From Thermoplasmatales archaeon (GTDB lineage: Archaea > Thermoplasmatota > Thermoplasmata > Methanomassiliicoccales > Methanomethylophilaceae), in assembly GCA_012520845.1 (NCBI GenBank), contig JAAYNL010000015.1, positions 62,001 through 126,000 on the forward strand: a stretch of 64,000 nucleotides of DNA. The letters run 5' to 3'. The stretch's first letter is position 1. Each line of letters begins with the position of its first letter. The translations under genes were made by a program, and so were the position numbers. The notes beneath the pieces were generated by a model. It saw only the letters and a program-made list of their open reading frames with translations, made no database searches and had not been told where the DNA came from. Shown here piece by piece: positions 9,475 through 17,699 of the stretch.

Positions 9475-10353
9475 TCAGGCTATGAGGCCGAGGTCCTCTA
9501 TGTCCCGGTCCAGCACGGCCCGGCTTTCCTCGGAGAGCGCGGTCAAAGGCAGTCTGGGTTCCCCGTTGCCGAAGCCCAGCCTCTTCATCACGTACTTTAT
9601 GGGGATGGGGTTGGACTCGATGAACAGGTCCTTGTAGAGCGGCATCATCCTGTAGTGGAGGGCGGAGGCGTTGACGTACTTCTCCTTCAGGCACAGGTCC
9701 ACCATCTGGGACATGGTCCTGGGGCAGCAGTTCGCCGCCACGGATATGACCCCGACGCCCCCCAGGGCGATTATCGGGAACGCCAGGCCGTCGTCGCCGC
9801 TGAGGACCTCGAAGTCCTTTGGCTTGTCGCCGAGTATCTTCTGGATCTGGTACATGTTGCCGCTGGCCTCCTTGATCGCGCGGACGTTCGACGAGTCGTT
9901 CGCCAGGCGCACGGTGGTCTCGGCGCTTATGTTGGAGCCGGTCCTCCCCGGGACGTTGTATATGATCAGGGGCACGTCGATGGAGTCGGCGATGGCCATG
10001 TAGTGCCGGTAGATGCCTTCCTGGGTGGGCTTGTTGTAGTACGGCGATATCGAGAGTATGCCGTCGGCGCCGAGGTCCGCGGCCTTCCTGCTGAGGAAGA
10101 CGGCCTCGGAGGTGCTGTTGCTGCCGGCGCCGGCGATGACCTTGGCCTTCTTGACCTGGTCCATGACTATGCTGATGACCTCTACGTGTTCCTCGTGGCT
10201 CAGGGTGGCGGATTCCCCGGTGGAGCCACAGGGCACTATCGAGTTGACCCCGTTCTCTTCCTGGAAATCCACGATGCGCCGGAGGCATTCCTCGTCGACG
10301 CTCCCGTCCTTCCTGAACGGCGTGATTATTGCTGTGGACGTTCCCTCGAACAT
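9475..10353 (-). CDS. dapA: 4-hydroxy-tetrahydrodipicolinate synthase
   Basis: Schiff-base aldolase condensing aspartate semialdehyde with pyruvate; 292 residues. GSTGESATL holds the substrate pocket, YNVPGRTG the catalytic tyrosine region, and AIKEASGN the lysine that forms the Schiff base. The ATG at 10353 (MFEGTSTAIITPF) was chosen because family members begin there; a TTG at 10371 would add six residues that overlap the regulator gene. It lies 4 bp downstream of that regulator's stop, so the two are co-transcribed. Confidence 0.95.
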   Translation of the reverse strand: MFEGTSTAIITPFRKDGSVDEECLRRIVDFQEENGVNSIVPCGSTGESATLSHEEHVEVISIVMDQVKKAKVIAGAGSNSTSEAVFLSRKAADLGADGILSISPYYNKPTQEGIYRHYMAIADSIDVPLIIYNVPGRTGSNISAETTVRLANDSSNVRAIKEASGNMYQIQKILGDKPKDFEVLSGDDGLAFPIIALGGVGVISVAANCCPRTMSQMVDLCLKEKYVNASALHYRMMPLYKDLFIESNPIPIKYVMKRLGFGNGEPRLPLTALSEESRAVLDRDIEDLGLIA

Positions 10354-10357
10354 GGTT

Positions 10358-10783
10358 TCAGGCGCTCCCAAAGTGTTCCTTCAATATGAAATGTGTGTAC
10401 GTGTTCAGTATGCTGTCGTGGCGCCTGATGGTGTCGAGGATCTCGTTGAGGCGTTGGGTCGAGTCGGCGTCGACGATGAGGATGATGTCCTGGTCGCCGG
10501 TGACCTCGAACACCTCCTTCACCTCCGGGAAGGCGAGCATCCTGCCCGCCACCTCCGAGGTGTCGGCGTTGACGTCTATCCTCACCTCCACGAGGGCCTT
10601 GGCGTTCCTGGAGCCGGTGCGTATGGTGAACCCCTTTATGACGCCCTCGGAGGACATCTTGTGTACCCTGCTCCTCACCGTGCCCTCGGAGACGCCAATC
10701 CGCTCCGCTATGTCCACGAAGGGGCATCTGGAATCCTTCTTCAGGATCCCTAGGATCTGCTTGTCCAGGTTGTCTATCTGCAT
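10358..10783 (-). CDS. Lrp/AsnC-family transcriptional regulator, probable lysine-operon regulator
   Basis: 141 residues with an N-terminal helix-turn-helix (LDKQILGILKKDSRCP, then IAERIGVSEGTVRSRVHKM) and a C-terminal RAM/ligand-binding domain with the typical GDQDIILIVDADS segment. It is the first gene of the dapA-lysC-lysA-dapF-dapL operon, so control of lysine synthesis with lysine or a pathway intermediate as effector is a reasonable inference, as for LysM-type Lrp proteins of archaea. Paired inverted repeats just upstream could be its own operator. Confidence 0.88.
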   Translation of the reverse strand: MQIDNLDKQILGILKKDSRCPFVDIAERIGVSEGTVRSRVHKMSSEGVIKGFTIRTGSRNAKALVEVRIDVNADTSEVAGRMLAFPEVKEVFEVTGDQDIILIVDADSTQRLNEILDTIRRHDSILNTYTHFILKEHFGSA

Positions 10784-10793
10784 GTTCCGCTCC

Positions 10794-10840
10794 GATTTAC
10801 GATAAATCCACTACGGATTACCTGTCTTTATCTATTTATA
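10794..10840 (-). promoter_or_regulatory. Promoter and candidate Lrp operator of the lysine operon
   Basis: Reading towards the regulator gene, a TATA-like TATAAATA sits at 10840-10833. Two overlapping dyads lie between it and the ATG: GATTTA-CGA-TAAATC at 10794-10808 and ATCC-N5-GGAT at 10806-10818. They would straddle the expected transcription start, a usual place for an autoregulating Lrp protein. Binding is inferred. Confidence 0.45.
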
Positions 10841-10879
10841 TCGTTGGGAAATCGAAGCGGGAACCGCGTTTTACGGGAT

Positions 10880-12526
10880 TCAATAACCGTTTTCCGAATC
10901 CCCGTCCCCGAACCCCCCGTCGGCCCCGTCCGCCCGCGCGGGCCACCCTTGGGTGCCTTCCAGCCCGACGGGGGTCTCGCGGAACGTGCGCACGTCCAAC
11001 CTCCTGTACGGGATGGCGATGCCCTCCCTGCGGAACTTCTTCAGCACGGCCTCCCTGAGCTCGCCGGCGAAGACGCCGTAGTCCTCGAAGTCGTCGATGT
11101 ACGCGGACAGGCGTATCCTCACGCCGTTCTCGTCCACGGACATGACGCGGGTCTTCGGGGTCTCGAAGGAACCGTCCTTTATTACCCTGGGGTGCTCCAT
11201 CGCCGCCTCCAGCATGATTTCCTTGGCGAGGTCCAGGTCGGCGTCGAAGGCGAGGTTGAAGAACACCATGATTTTGTAGACGCTGTTCTCGGACGTGATG
11301 TTGACGATGGTGGAGTCGACGACCTTGCTGTTGGGCATCGAGAACACCTCGGCGTTGTACCAGCTCTCGAAGGTGGTGTTCATGATGCCGACCTTCCTCA
11401 CTATGAGGACGGTTTCGTCGGTGCCGAGGCGTATCCTGTCGCCGGGGTTGAAGGGCCTGGTCATGAGCAGGTTGAGCCCGCTGAAGAACTGGTTGAGGGT
11501 GCTCTGCGCGCCCAGGGACAGGGCTATGCCCATGATGCCGGCGCCGGTGAGGATGGCCATGAGGTTGAACCCGAGCACCGCGAGTATGGCGGCGGTGGCG
11601 GTGGTCCCGATGGCGATCTTGCCGAGAAGGTGGAACAGCGGTATGAGCGTCTCGTCGAAGACGTTGAACTCCTCGACGATGTTCTTCTTCTGGTTCTTGA
11701 GGAACTCGCTGACGAGGACCTTGTACAGCCTCCATCCGACGATGGCGCCTATCACGAGGTAGAGCACCTCGGAAAACCTGACGGTGATGCCGACGTAGTG
11801 CTGGCTGACCCCCGCGATGCTCATGCTGAGGGAAAGGCCCATGAGCGCCATGGCGAACATCAGCGGGTTCCTGACGTCGTGCCGCAGGTCGTCAGCCACG
11901 TCCCTGTTCTTCCTCAGGAGGATCTGGCCGAAAATCACGTGCAGCACGACGAACATGACGGCGCCGGCGACGACAATCCAGATGACGAAGGAAAGCAGGG
12001 CGGCCCAGGGGGCGGTGTCGAAGGGCTCCGGCAGCGGGTTCTTTATGAGGCCGAGCAGGGTGTTGTACCTGCTCTCGGAGTCGTAGGCGGAGACGACCTT
12101 GACGGTGACGTCGAAGGTGTGCGTCTCGCTGGGGTTGCTCACGCTTTTGAACGTTATGGACGCGGGGTAATCCCCTGTCTTGGAGTACCTGTCGGCGGTT
12201 ATTGTTACCTTCACGGGCACGGTCTTCCCGCCGTCCACGTTGATTGGTCCCCCGGGGGCGACGGACGACGTCGTGTATTTGGCGTTCTGGCCGACGGAGA
12301 CGTTAATCACCTTGGGCGTGCCGCCGGTGTTGTATAGGTAGAACACCAGGGAGAGGGCTTTCTCGGATTCCACGGAATCCTCCAATTGGGCCTCGTCGAA
12401 GGTGATGCTGACGCCGTCGACGTTCTCGACTGCCCCGGAGGAATCGTCCGCGGAAAGGCCCGGCAGCAACAGGGCCGCGACGGCCACGGCGACGGCCATT
12501 GTCAAAACACCCTTCGGGAACCTCAT
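10880..12526 (-). CDS. MscS-family mechanosensitive channel with an N-terminal extracytoplasmic domain
   Basis: 548 residues. The start at 12526 gives a signal peptide (MRFPKGVLTMAVAVAVAALL). Next is a secreted beta-rich domain of about 140 residues resembling NPCBM/NEW2-like archaeal surface domains, then several membrane segments. The MscS core follows (LGFNLMAILTGAGIMGIALSLGAQSTLNQF, described here as the glycine/alanine pore helix), with the beta domain entering at MTRPFNPGDRI. The C-terminal tail is glycine- and aspartate-rich. It probably releases solutes on osmotic downshock; the secreted N-domain is unusual among simple MscS proteins. It is divergent from the A24 peptidase gene. Confidence 0.85.
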   Translation of the reverse strand: MRFPKGVLTMAVAVAVAALLLPGLSADDSSGAVENVDGVSITFDEAQLEDSVESEKALSLVFYLYNTGGTPKVINVSVGQNAKYTTSSVAPGGPINVDGGKTVPVKVTITADRYSKTGDYPASITFKSVSNPSETHTFDVTVKVVSAYDSESRYNTLLGLIKNPLPEPFDTAPWAALLSFVIWIVVAGAVMFVVLHVIFGQILLRKNRDVADDLRHDVRNPLMFAMALMGLSLSMSIAGVSQHYVGITVRFSEVLYLVIGAIVGWRLYKVLVSEFLKNQKKNIVEEFNVFDETLIPLFHLLGKIAIGTTATAAILAVLGFNLMAILTGAGIMGIALSLGAQSTLNQFFSGLNLLMTRPFNPGDRIRLGTDETVLIVRKVGIMNTTFESWYNAEVFSMPNSKVVDSTIVNITSENSVYKIMVFFNLAFDADLDLAKEIMLEAAMEHPRVIKDGSFETPKTRVMSVDENGVRIRLSAYIDDFEDYGVFAGELREAVLKKFRREGIAIPYRRLDVRTFRETPVGLEGTQGWPARADGADGGFGDGDSENGY

Positions 12527-12575
12527 TCGGGCAAGGAAAGGACAGGTCACATAAAAAACATATCTTCGGACCGAA

Positions 12576-13445
12576 ATGATTGAATCCGTGTCCGGGGACG
12601 CCGTAACCTTGGCCAAATTGGCGATTTACGTTTCAGTCATGGCCCTTGCCTGCCTCGAGGATCTGCGGGACAGGGAGGCTTCCGACGGTTATTGGGCGGC
12701 TCTAGGGGCCGCGGCCGTCGTCTTCATGATTCTGGAAACCCCCGCATTCTCCGTTTGGCGAATCGCGCCCATCGCGGGGACCGCGGTCATCCTGCTGTAC
12801 CTGCTGTGGCCGGGGGAAGAAGACCCAGTGGGCCCGATAACCCTGGTTGCCGCCTTGGTTGTCCTGTTCGTTCTGCCCGCGTACTTGGCATGGGACGACC
12901 CCTTCGTAAGGGGCACGCTCTCCGTCCCCGTCCTGTTCATTCTCTTCGTCGCCATGTATTACGTCGGGGCAATCAAAGGCGGCGCGGACGTGAAATGCCT
13001 GATCGTGACGTCCATGCTGTTCGTCACCTATCCCTCGGTCGGCCCCCTTCCGCTGATAGCGGCGCCCAGCGCGGCGTTGGCGGCGGTTTTCCCTTTCGCG
13101 TTGGCGACGCTGTTCTTCGCGGCCCTGTTCTCGCTGTTGCCTGTGCCGTACGTCGCTCTGCGCAACCTCCGCCGGGGCGATTCCGGCGCCCTGCGGTCGT
13201 TCACCGGTTATTACATGCCGATAGCCGAGGCCAGGGAAGCCCATGTGTGGCCGTTGCAGAACGTCGTCGACGGCACCGTCGTATGGACGAGGCATCCCCA
13301 GGAGGGCGAGTGCGTGTATGACGCGTTGGAAGCGGCCGGAGCCGAAAGGGTCTGGGTCACCCCGAAGATACCGTTCCTCGTGCCTATACTCGCTGCCGCT
13401 GCATTTCTGGTCGTAGTGGGCAACCCGTTCTTCCTGCTGGCTTAA
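12576..13445 (+). CDS. Archaeal prepilin/preflagellin peptidase (A24 family)
   Basis: 289 residues, polytopic. Membrane aspartyl protease that would cut class III signal peptides of archaeal pilins or archaellins. The two catalytic aspartates fit LEDLRDREASDGYW near residue 30 and the GGADVK motif near residue 133. About six hydrophobic segments are visible, plus a soluble loop with ALRNLRRGD. No pilin or archaellin gene is near, so the substrates lie elsewhere. The final 4 bp overlap the convergent amrS gene. Confidence 0.83.
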   Translation: MIESVSGDAVTLAKLAIYVSVMALACLEDLRDREASDGYWAALGAAAVVFMILETPAFSVWRIAPIAGTAVILLYLLWPGEEDPVGPITLVAALVVLFVLPAYLAWDDPFVRGTLSVPVLFILFVAMYYVGAIKGGADVKCLIVTSMLFVTYPSVGPLPLIAAPSAALAAVFPFALATLFFAALFSLLPVPYVALRNLRRGDSGALRSFTGYYMPIAEAREAHVWPLQNVVDGTVVWTRHPQEGECVYDALEAAGAERVWVTPKIPFLVPILAAAAFLVVVGNPFFLLA

Positions 13446-14458
13446 CGTATGATGTTGAGGGCGGACCTGCAGGAGGCGCAGCGGTCCCCGTCCAGCCCGG
13501 AAAGGTCGACCAGGTACCCGGTCCTCCGTATGACGGCGTTGCCGCAGTTGGGGCAGTAGGTGTCGGCGCCGCCCTCGGAGATGATGTTGCCTATGTAGAC
13601 GTTCTCCAACCCGGCCTCGAGGGCTATCCCCCTGGCGTTCTCGAGGGATTCCGGGGATGTCCAGGGAACGTCCCCCATCTCGTTGTCCGGGTGGAACCTG
13701 GTGAAGTGTATGGGGACGCCGGGCGACAGGGAATCCATGACCCAGTCGGCGAACCTCCTGAGTTCGCCGAGGCTGTCGTTGTGACCCGGGATCAGCAGGT
13801 ACGTAAGCTCGAGGTGCACGCCCTCTTCGTGCACTATCTCTGCGGAGCTGAGCACCTTCCACATGTCCCCGCCGCAGATCCTGCCGTAGAAATCCTCGGT
13901 GAAGCCCTTGATGTCGATGTTCATGGCGTCGGTTACGTCGCAGAGATCCTTCAGCGGCCCCTCGTTGCAGAACCCGTTGGTGACGAGCACGCACGTGAGG
14001 TCGGGGTCCGCCCTCATGACGTCGAAGATGTATTCGGGCCAGATGGTCGGCTCGTTGTAGGTGAACGCTATGATGTCCGTCTTCTCGTTGCGGCACATCG
14101 ATGCGAGGCCGGGCGGCGAAACGTACGTGGTCCTCTTGCGCCCGGCCGAGGATTGGGAGATGGGGTAGTTCTGGCAGTGGCGGCAGGTCAGGTTGCAGCC
14201 GACGCTGCCCACGGAGAAGGCCTTCTCCTTCGGCCTGAAGTGGTAGAACGGTTTTTTCTCTATCGGGTCCAGGCACAGCGAGGAGACGCGCCCGTAGGTG
14301 CCCGCCTCGAGGAACTCCTCAAGGCCCCTCCGGGCGCCGCACCTCCCCGCCTTCCCGACGGCCACGAGGCAGCGGTGGGGGCAGAGGTCGCACTGGTACT
14401 TGTCGCCCCTCCTTTCATAGTATCGCGCCTCGACGACTATCGGGTTAATAGCGGCCAT
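13442..14458 (-). CDS. amrS: AmmeMemoRadiSam-system radical SAM enzyme (AmrS)
   Basis: 338 residues. The radical-SAM cluster motif is CNLTCRHC, and an N-terminal cysteine set (CDLCPHRC, then GRCGAR) and a C-terminal zinc-ribbon-like CPNCGNAV and CASCRSA frame the barrel. This layout matches the PFL-activase-like AmrS family, which usually occurs with AmrA (AMMECR1) and AmrB (Memo) in archaea; neither partner is in the window and the reaction is not established. Its start overlaps the end of thiL by 14 bp. Confidence 0.83.
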   Translation of the reverse strand: MAAINPIVVEARYYERRGDKYQCDLCPHRCLVAVGKAGRCGARRGLEEFLEAGTYGRVSSLCLDPIEKKPFYHFRPKEKAFSVGSVGCNLTCRHCQNYPISQSSAGRKRTTYVSPPGLASMCRNEKTDIIAFTYNEPTIWPEYIFDVMRADPDLTCVLVTNGFCNEGPLKDLCDVTDAMNIDIKGFTEDFYGRICGGDMWKVLSSAEIVHEEGVHLELTYLLIPGHNDSLGELRRFADWVMDSLSPGVPIHFTRFHPDNEMGDVPWTSPESLENARGIALEAGLENVYIGNIISEGGADTYCPNCGNAVIRRTGYLVDLSGLDGDRCASCRSALNIIR

Positions 14459-15389
14459 GTTCCAGTCTCCTTTCCTCGCCGTCCAGGGAAAGCCTCGCGC
14501 CGTCCCCGCCGTCCACGTATCCCACGACGTGGAATGGGACCCCCGACGAATGAATGTTTTCCAACCTTTCCCTGGGGAAGGTGAACATCAGTTCGTATTC
14601 CCCGCCGAAGGACGTCATCAGCTCCGCGGCGGGGACGCCAAGCCTCCCGGAGGCCACGGCGACCCCGGGGCCCTCGGGAAGGAACGACGCCTCGAACAGC
14701 ATCCCGACGCCGGATGCGTCGCAGACGGCGTTGGCCGCCGTCGCGAGGCCGTCCGACAGGTCGATGCAGGACGTGACCGCCCCCGAACCGGAGAGAAGGA
14801 CGCCCCAGTCTATCCGCGGCACGGGCGAATACAGCGATGCGACGGCGTCCTTCAGCCCGCCGACGGGATCCCAACCGTTCCTGAGGCATTCGAATCCCGC
14901 GGCGGGGCCGCCCAGGGGGCCGGTGACTGCGACCGCGTCCCCTTCCCGTGCCCCCGACCTCGCCATCGGCTCCCTGTTCTCCATATCGCCCAAGGCGGTG
15001 ACGGACACGCTCCCCGCGCCGGGTTTCGTGTCCCCGCCGTAAAGGTGGGTGCCGCAGGATTCGGCGCATCGGTCCATCCCCCCGACGATGTCCAGGACGT
15101 CGCCGACGGGCATGCCGGGCGGGAGGAGCATCGCCGCCAGGATCCCCGTCGGTCTGGCTCCCATGGCGGCCAGGTCGCTCAGGCTCGCCGCGGCGGCCAT
15201 CCACCCGAACTCTCCGTACGACATGCCCGGGGGCATGTGTCTTTCGAAAGTCACGGAATCGACGCAGGCGATGACGCCGGCGACGTCAACGGCGTCGTCG
15301 TCCAGGCGCCCCGGGGGCGGCGGCGGCCTTGCCGTCGCCCTTATCCTCTCGATGAGCCCCCTCTCCCCGAGGGTGCCGAAGGTTTCCAT
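14445..15389 (-). CDS. thiL: Thiamine-monophosphate kinase
   Basis: 314 residues, AIR-synthase/PurM fold. Makes thiamine diphosphate from thiamine monophosphate and ATP. Visible are the N-terminal GERGLIERI, the metal-binding DDDAVDV, SLSDLAAMGARP, GGDTKPG and the C-terminal CIDLSDGLA. Thiamine diphosphate is needed, for example, by the acetolactate synthase at the left edge. A TATA-like GGTTTAATAACG lies near 15415. It is co-directional with and overlaps amrS. Confidence 0.93.
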   Translation of the reverse strand: METFGTLGERGLIERIRATARPPPPPGRLDDDAVDVAGVIACVDSVTFERHMPPGMSYGEFGWMAAAASLSDLAAMGARPTGILAAMLLPPGMPVGDVLDIVGGMDRCAESCGTHLYGGDTKPGAGSVSVTALGDMENREPMARSGAREGDAVAVTGPLGGPAAGFECLRNGWDPVGGLKDAVASLYSPVPRIDWGVLLSGSGAVTSCIDLSDGLATAANAVCDASGVGMLFEASFLPEGPGVAVASGRLGVPAAELMTSFGGEYELMFTFPRERLENIHSSGVPFHVVGYVDGGDGARLSLDGEERRLEHGRY

Positions 15390-15527
15390 GGGACCGCATC
15401 CCCCATCGACGTTATTAAACCGTAACGTTCGATTCGCGCGTGCCGCCCCGGGCGCATCCGCAAGGGTTTGGCCGGTGTCCGACGTATGTGCCGACGCGCG
15501 GCCGCAGGCAGGGCCCGTCCGTCGGGA

Positions 15528-16253
15528 TCACCAGTTTTCCGGCACCCTGGAATCCAATATCTCCATGAATTCCGGATAGGAGGCCAAGGCCCCGGACACC
15601 GTGTGTTTCACCCCTGTTTTCTTCAGGTCTTCCAAGGCCTCCTTGCACGATTTGCCCGCGGTGCAGATGAAGAGCGGCACAAGGAGGATCTCGGAACACC
15701 CCTCTTCCTTCAATTCGGAAACCGCCTCGGTGACGTTTCGCGGCCCGTGCCTGCTGAAGGCGGTCCTGCAGGGCCAGCCGGCGGATCCAATCCTTTCGGC
15801 GTAATACCCGGCGACCATTTCGGACTGGGCCTCTTTGGAGCCGCGGGCCAGGACGACCACGCCCACGCCCTTTTTGGGTTTCCCGATGTTGCGCACGATG
15901 GCGTCGGCCATTTTTTCCCTGTCCTTTTTGGTCGTGGAGGAGCGGATTTCCGCGTCGTGTTCCCCCACGACGGTCCATGACTTCGCGTCGCCGGGTTCGG
16001 TGAACTGTTTCGGCATGACCCACAGGGTCAGGTTCCCCTCGGCGACGGTAAGCGGGAGGATGCAGAACGTGTCCACGCCCTCGGAGCCCATCATCCTTTC
16101 TATGACCTCTTCGGCCAGAGGGGACCCGTAGTTGTAGGCGATGCTGACGTTTTTCCTGCCGCGTTCCTTGAGGTATTGGGCGCATCTGTTCGCCACGTTG
16201 CATTCCCCTTTGTTCGAAGAGTGTTGAGCCAGCAAGACTATTCCGTTTTTCAT
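15528..16253 (-). CDS. CbiX/CfbA-like chelatase paralogue 1
   Basis: 241 residues, two repeats of the class II chelatase fold. Relatives insert cobalt or nickel into sirohydrochlorin (CbiX, CfbA). The first half has LLAQHSSNKGE, with one candidate metal-binding histidine at residue 10; the equivalent loop of the second half is VVLARGSKEAQSE, with arginine instead of histidine. Its closest relative in the window is the protein at 31439-32185: both end in YPEFMEI(L/M)DS(R/K)VP(E/K)(N/K)W-like tails and share GxDTFCILPL and NLTLW/NMTTW segments. Located between thiL and larA, it may supply nickel tetrapyrrole or act with the nitrogenase-like proteins downstream. The start is probably leaderless. 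Exact substrate unknown. Confidence 0.72.
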   Translation of the reverse strand: MKNGIVLLAQHSSNKGECNVANRCAQYLKERGRKNVSIAYNYGSPLAEEVIERMMGSEGVDTFCILPLTVAEGNLTLWVMPKQFTEPGDAKSWTVVGEHDAEIRSSTTKKDREKMADAIVRNIGKPKKGVGVVVLARGSKEAQSEMVAGYYAERIGSAGWPCRTAFSRHGPRNVTEAVSELKEEGCSEILLVPLFICTAGKSCKEALEDLKKTGVKHTVSGALASYPEFMEILDSRVPENW

Positions 16254-16271
16254 GATGTCGGGATAATGATA

Positions 16272-16299
16272 ATTTATAAATAATATTTATTGTCAATAA
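16272..16299 (-). promoter_or_regulatory. AT-rich palindromic promoter of the CbiX-like gene
   Basis: A TATA-like TTTATAAAT (plus-strand 16272-16281) lies about 25 bp before the ATG at 16253, which implies a leaderless transcript. Two perfect dyads overlap or abut it: ATAAATA-A-TATTTAT at 16276-16290 and TTATTG-T-CAATAA at 16287-16299. A repressor bound here would block the TATA box. The regulator is unknown. Confidence 0.4.
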
Positions 16300-16378
16300 T
16301 ATCCATTAGCCCTTGGGCGGCCCATGGCGCAGGCGATTCCGCGCATTGCATCCGCAAAACATCGCCTCCGGCGACGCG

Positions 16379-16424
16379 ACGCACGCACCCGCATCGCGTG
16401 CGTGGGTGCGTTATGCCTAAATAC
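16379..16424 (+). promoter_or_regulatory. Inverted repeat and TATA-like box upstream of larA
   Basis: A perfect 8-bp inverted repeat, ACGCACGC at 16379-16386 and GCGTGCGT at 16396-16403, sits just upstream of a TATA-like CCTAAATACGC (about 16416-16424). That box fits a start about 10-15 bases before the larA ATG at 16457. The repeat could be an activator or repressor site, or a terminator-like structure. Confidence 0.35.
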
Positions 16425-16456
16425 GCATCCCCCAATGGGGGGAATCCGGTGCTGGA

Positions 16457-17698
16457 ATGGAAATAACGGTGAAATACGGCAAGGACGGCTGCCAAAGGGC
16501 CAACATTCCCGAGAAGAACCTGATCGGCGTCTATTATCCCATGGACGTGGAGAGCGGCCCCGCCGACGAGACCATTTCCCGGTCCATAGACAACCCAATC
16601 GGTTACGAGTCCCTAGCCCAGTTCCTCGAGGGCGGCAAGGACGTCGTCTTCATAGTCAATGACGCGACGCGCCCGACGCCGACCGCCCAGGTCCTCGACG
16701 CGCTGTCCAAGAGGATGGACCTGCGGGACGCCAGGTACATCATAGCCACGGGCACCCACAGGGACATGACCCCCGGGGAGTACGAGTTCGTGTTCGGCAG
16801 GCACCTCGACTACATCAGGGACCGCATAATCGCCCACGACGCCAAGGAATCGGAGTGCGTCTACCTGGGCGAGTCCAAGAACGGTACCCCCATGGAAGTC
16901 AACAGAATCGCGGTGGAGGCCGACCGCCTGGTCATAATCACCAGCGTGGAACCCCATTACTTCGCCGGCTACACCGGCGGCAGGAAATCCTTCCTCCCGG
17001 GCGTCGCCTCCTACAGGACGATCGAGGCCAACCACAAGATGGCGATGAGGATGGAGGCCCAGTCCCTCGCCCTCGAGGGGAACCCGGTCCACGAGGACAT
17101 GATGGACGCCCTGAAGGCCGTCGAGGGCAAGGAAATATTCTCGATACAGATGGTGCTGGACAGGCACCACAAGATCCACAGGGCGTTCTCCGGCGACCTG
17201 AACGCGGCGTTCGCCGCCGCCGTGGAGGTGGCCAACAAGGTGTTTTTGGTGCCGGTGCCGGAAAAGGCCGACCTGGTAATCTCCGTGGCGCCGTACCCGA
17301 TGGACGTCGATCTATACCAATCGCAGAAGGCGTTGGACAACGGCAAGTGGGCCCTCAAGGACGGCGGCAAGATCCTGATGGTGTCCATGTGCAGGGAGGG
17401 CATAGGCAGCGAGACCTTCCTGAAGCAGCTGTCCACCTCCGACGACCCCAGGAAAATCCTGGAGAACCTCGGCATGGAATACAAGCTGGGATACCACAAG
17501 GCGGCCAAGATGGCCGAGATCTCCCTCTGGGGGGAGATGTGGGCCGTCACCGGCCTGGACCCGGAGCTGCTGAGGAAGGCGAACATCCGGCCGTTCGGGT
17601 CGGTGGCCGACGCCGTGGACGAAGTGCTCAGTGAGAACCCCGATGCCAGGATACTGGTCCTGGCCGAGGGCAGCGTAACGATACCTAAGGTGATGTGA
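16457..17698 (+). CDS. larA: LarA-family nickel-pincer-dependent racemase/epimerase
   Basis: 413 residues. The known family uses a nickel-pincer nucleotide to racemise lactate or other 2-hydroxy acids. The residues corresponding to L. plantarum LarA His108, His174, Lys184 and His200 are all present with a constant offset of seven: His101 (TGTHRDMTPGEY), His167 and Lys177 (EPHYFAGYTGGRKSFLPG), His193 (EANHKM). DATRPTPT is also typical. No larB, larC or larE cofactor genes are in the window. It is followed after one base by an Fe-S reductase subunit and FolP, so the product may be oxidised by a partner dehydrogenase. Which hydroxy acid is used cannot be seen. Confidence 0.83.
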   Translation: MEITVKYGKDGCQRANIPEKNLIGVYYPMDVESGPADETISRSIDNPIGYESLAQFLEGGKDVVFIVNDATRPTPTAQVLDALSKRMDLRDARYIIATGTHRDMTPGEYEFVFGRHLDYIRDRIIAHDAKESECVYLGESKNGTPMEVNRIAVEADRLVIITSVEPHYFAGYTGGRKSFLPGVASYRTIEANHKMAMRMEAQSLALEGNPVHEDMMDALKAVEGKEIFSIQMVLDRHHKIHRAFSGDLNAAFAAAVEVANKVFLVPVPEKADLVISVAPYPMDVDLYQSQKALDNGKWALKDGGKILMVSMCREGIGSETFLKQLSTSDDPRKILENLGMEYKLGYHKAAKMAEISLWGEMWAVTGLDPELLRKANIRPFGSVADAVDEVLSENPDARILVLAEGSVTIPKVM

Positions 17699-17699
17699 G

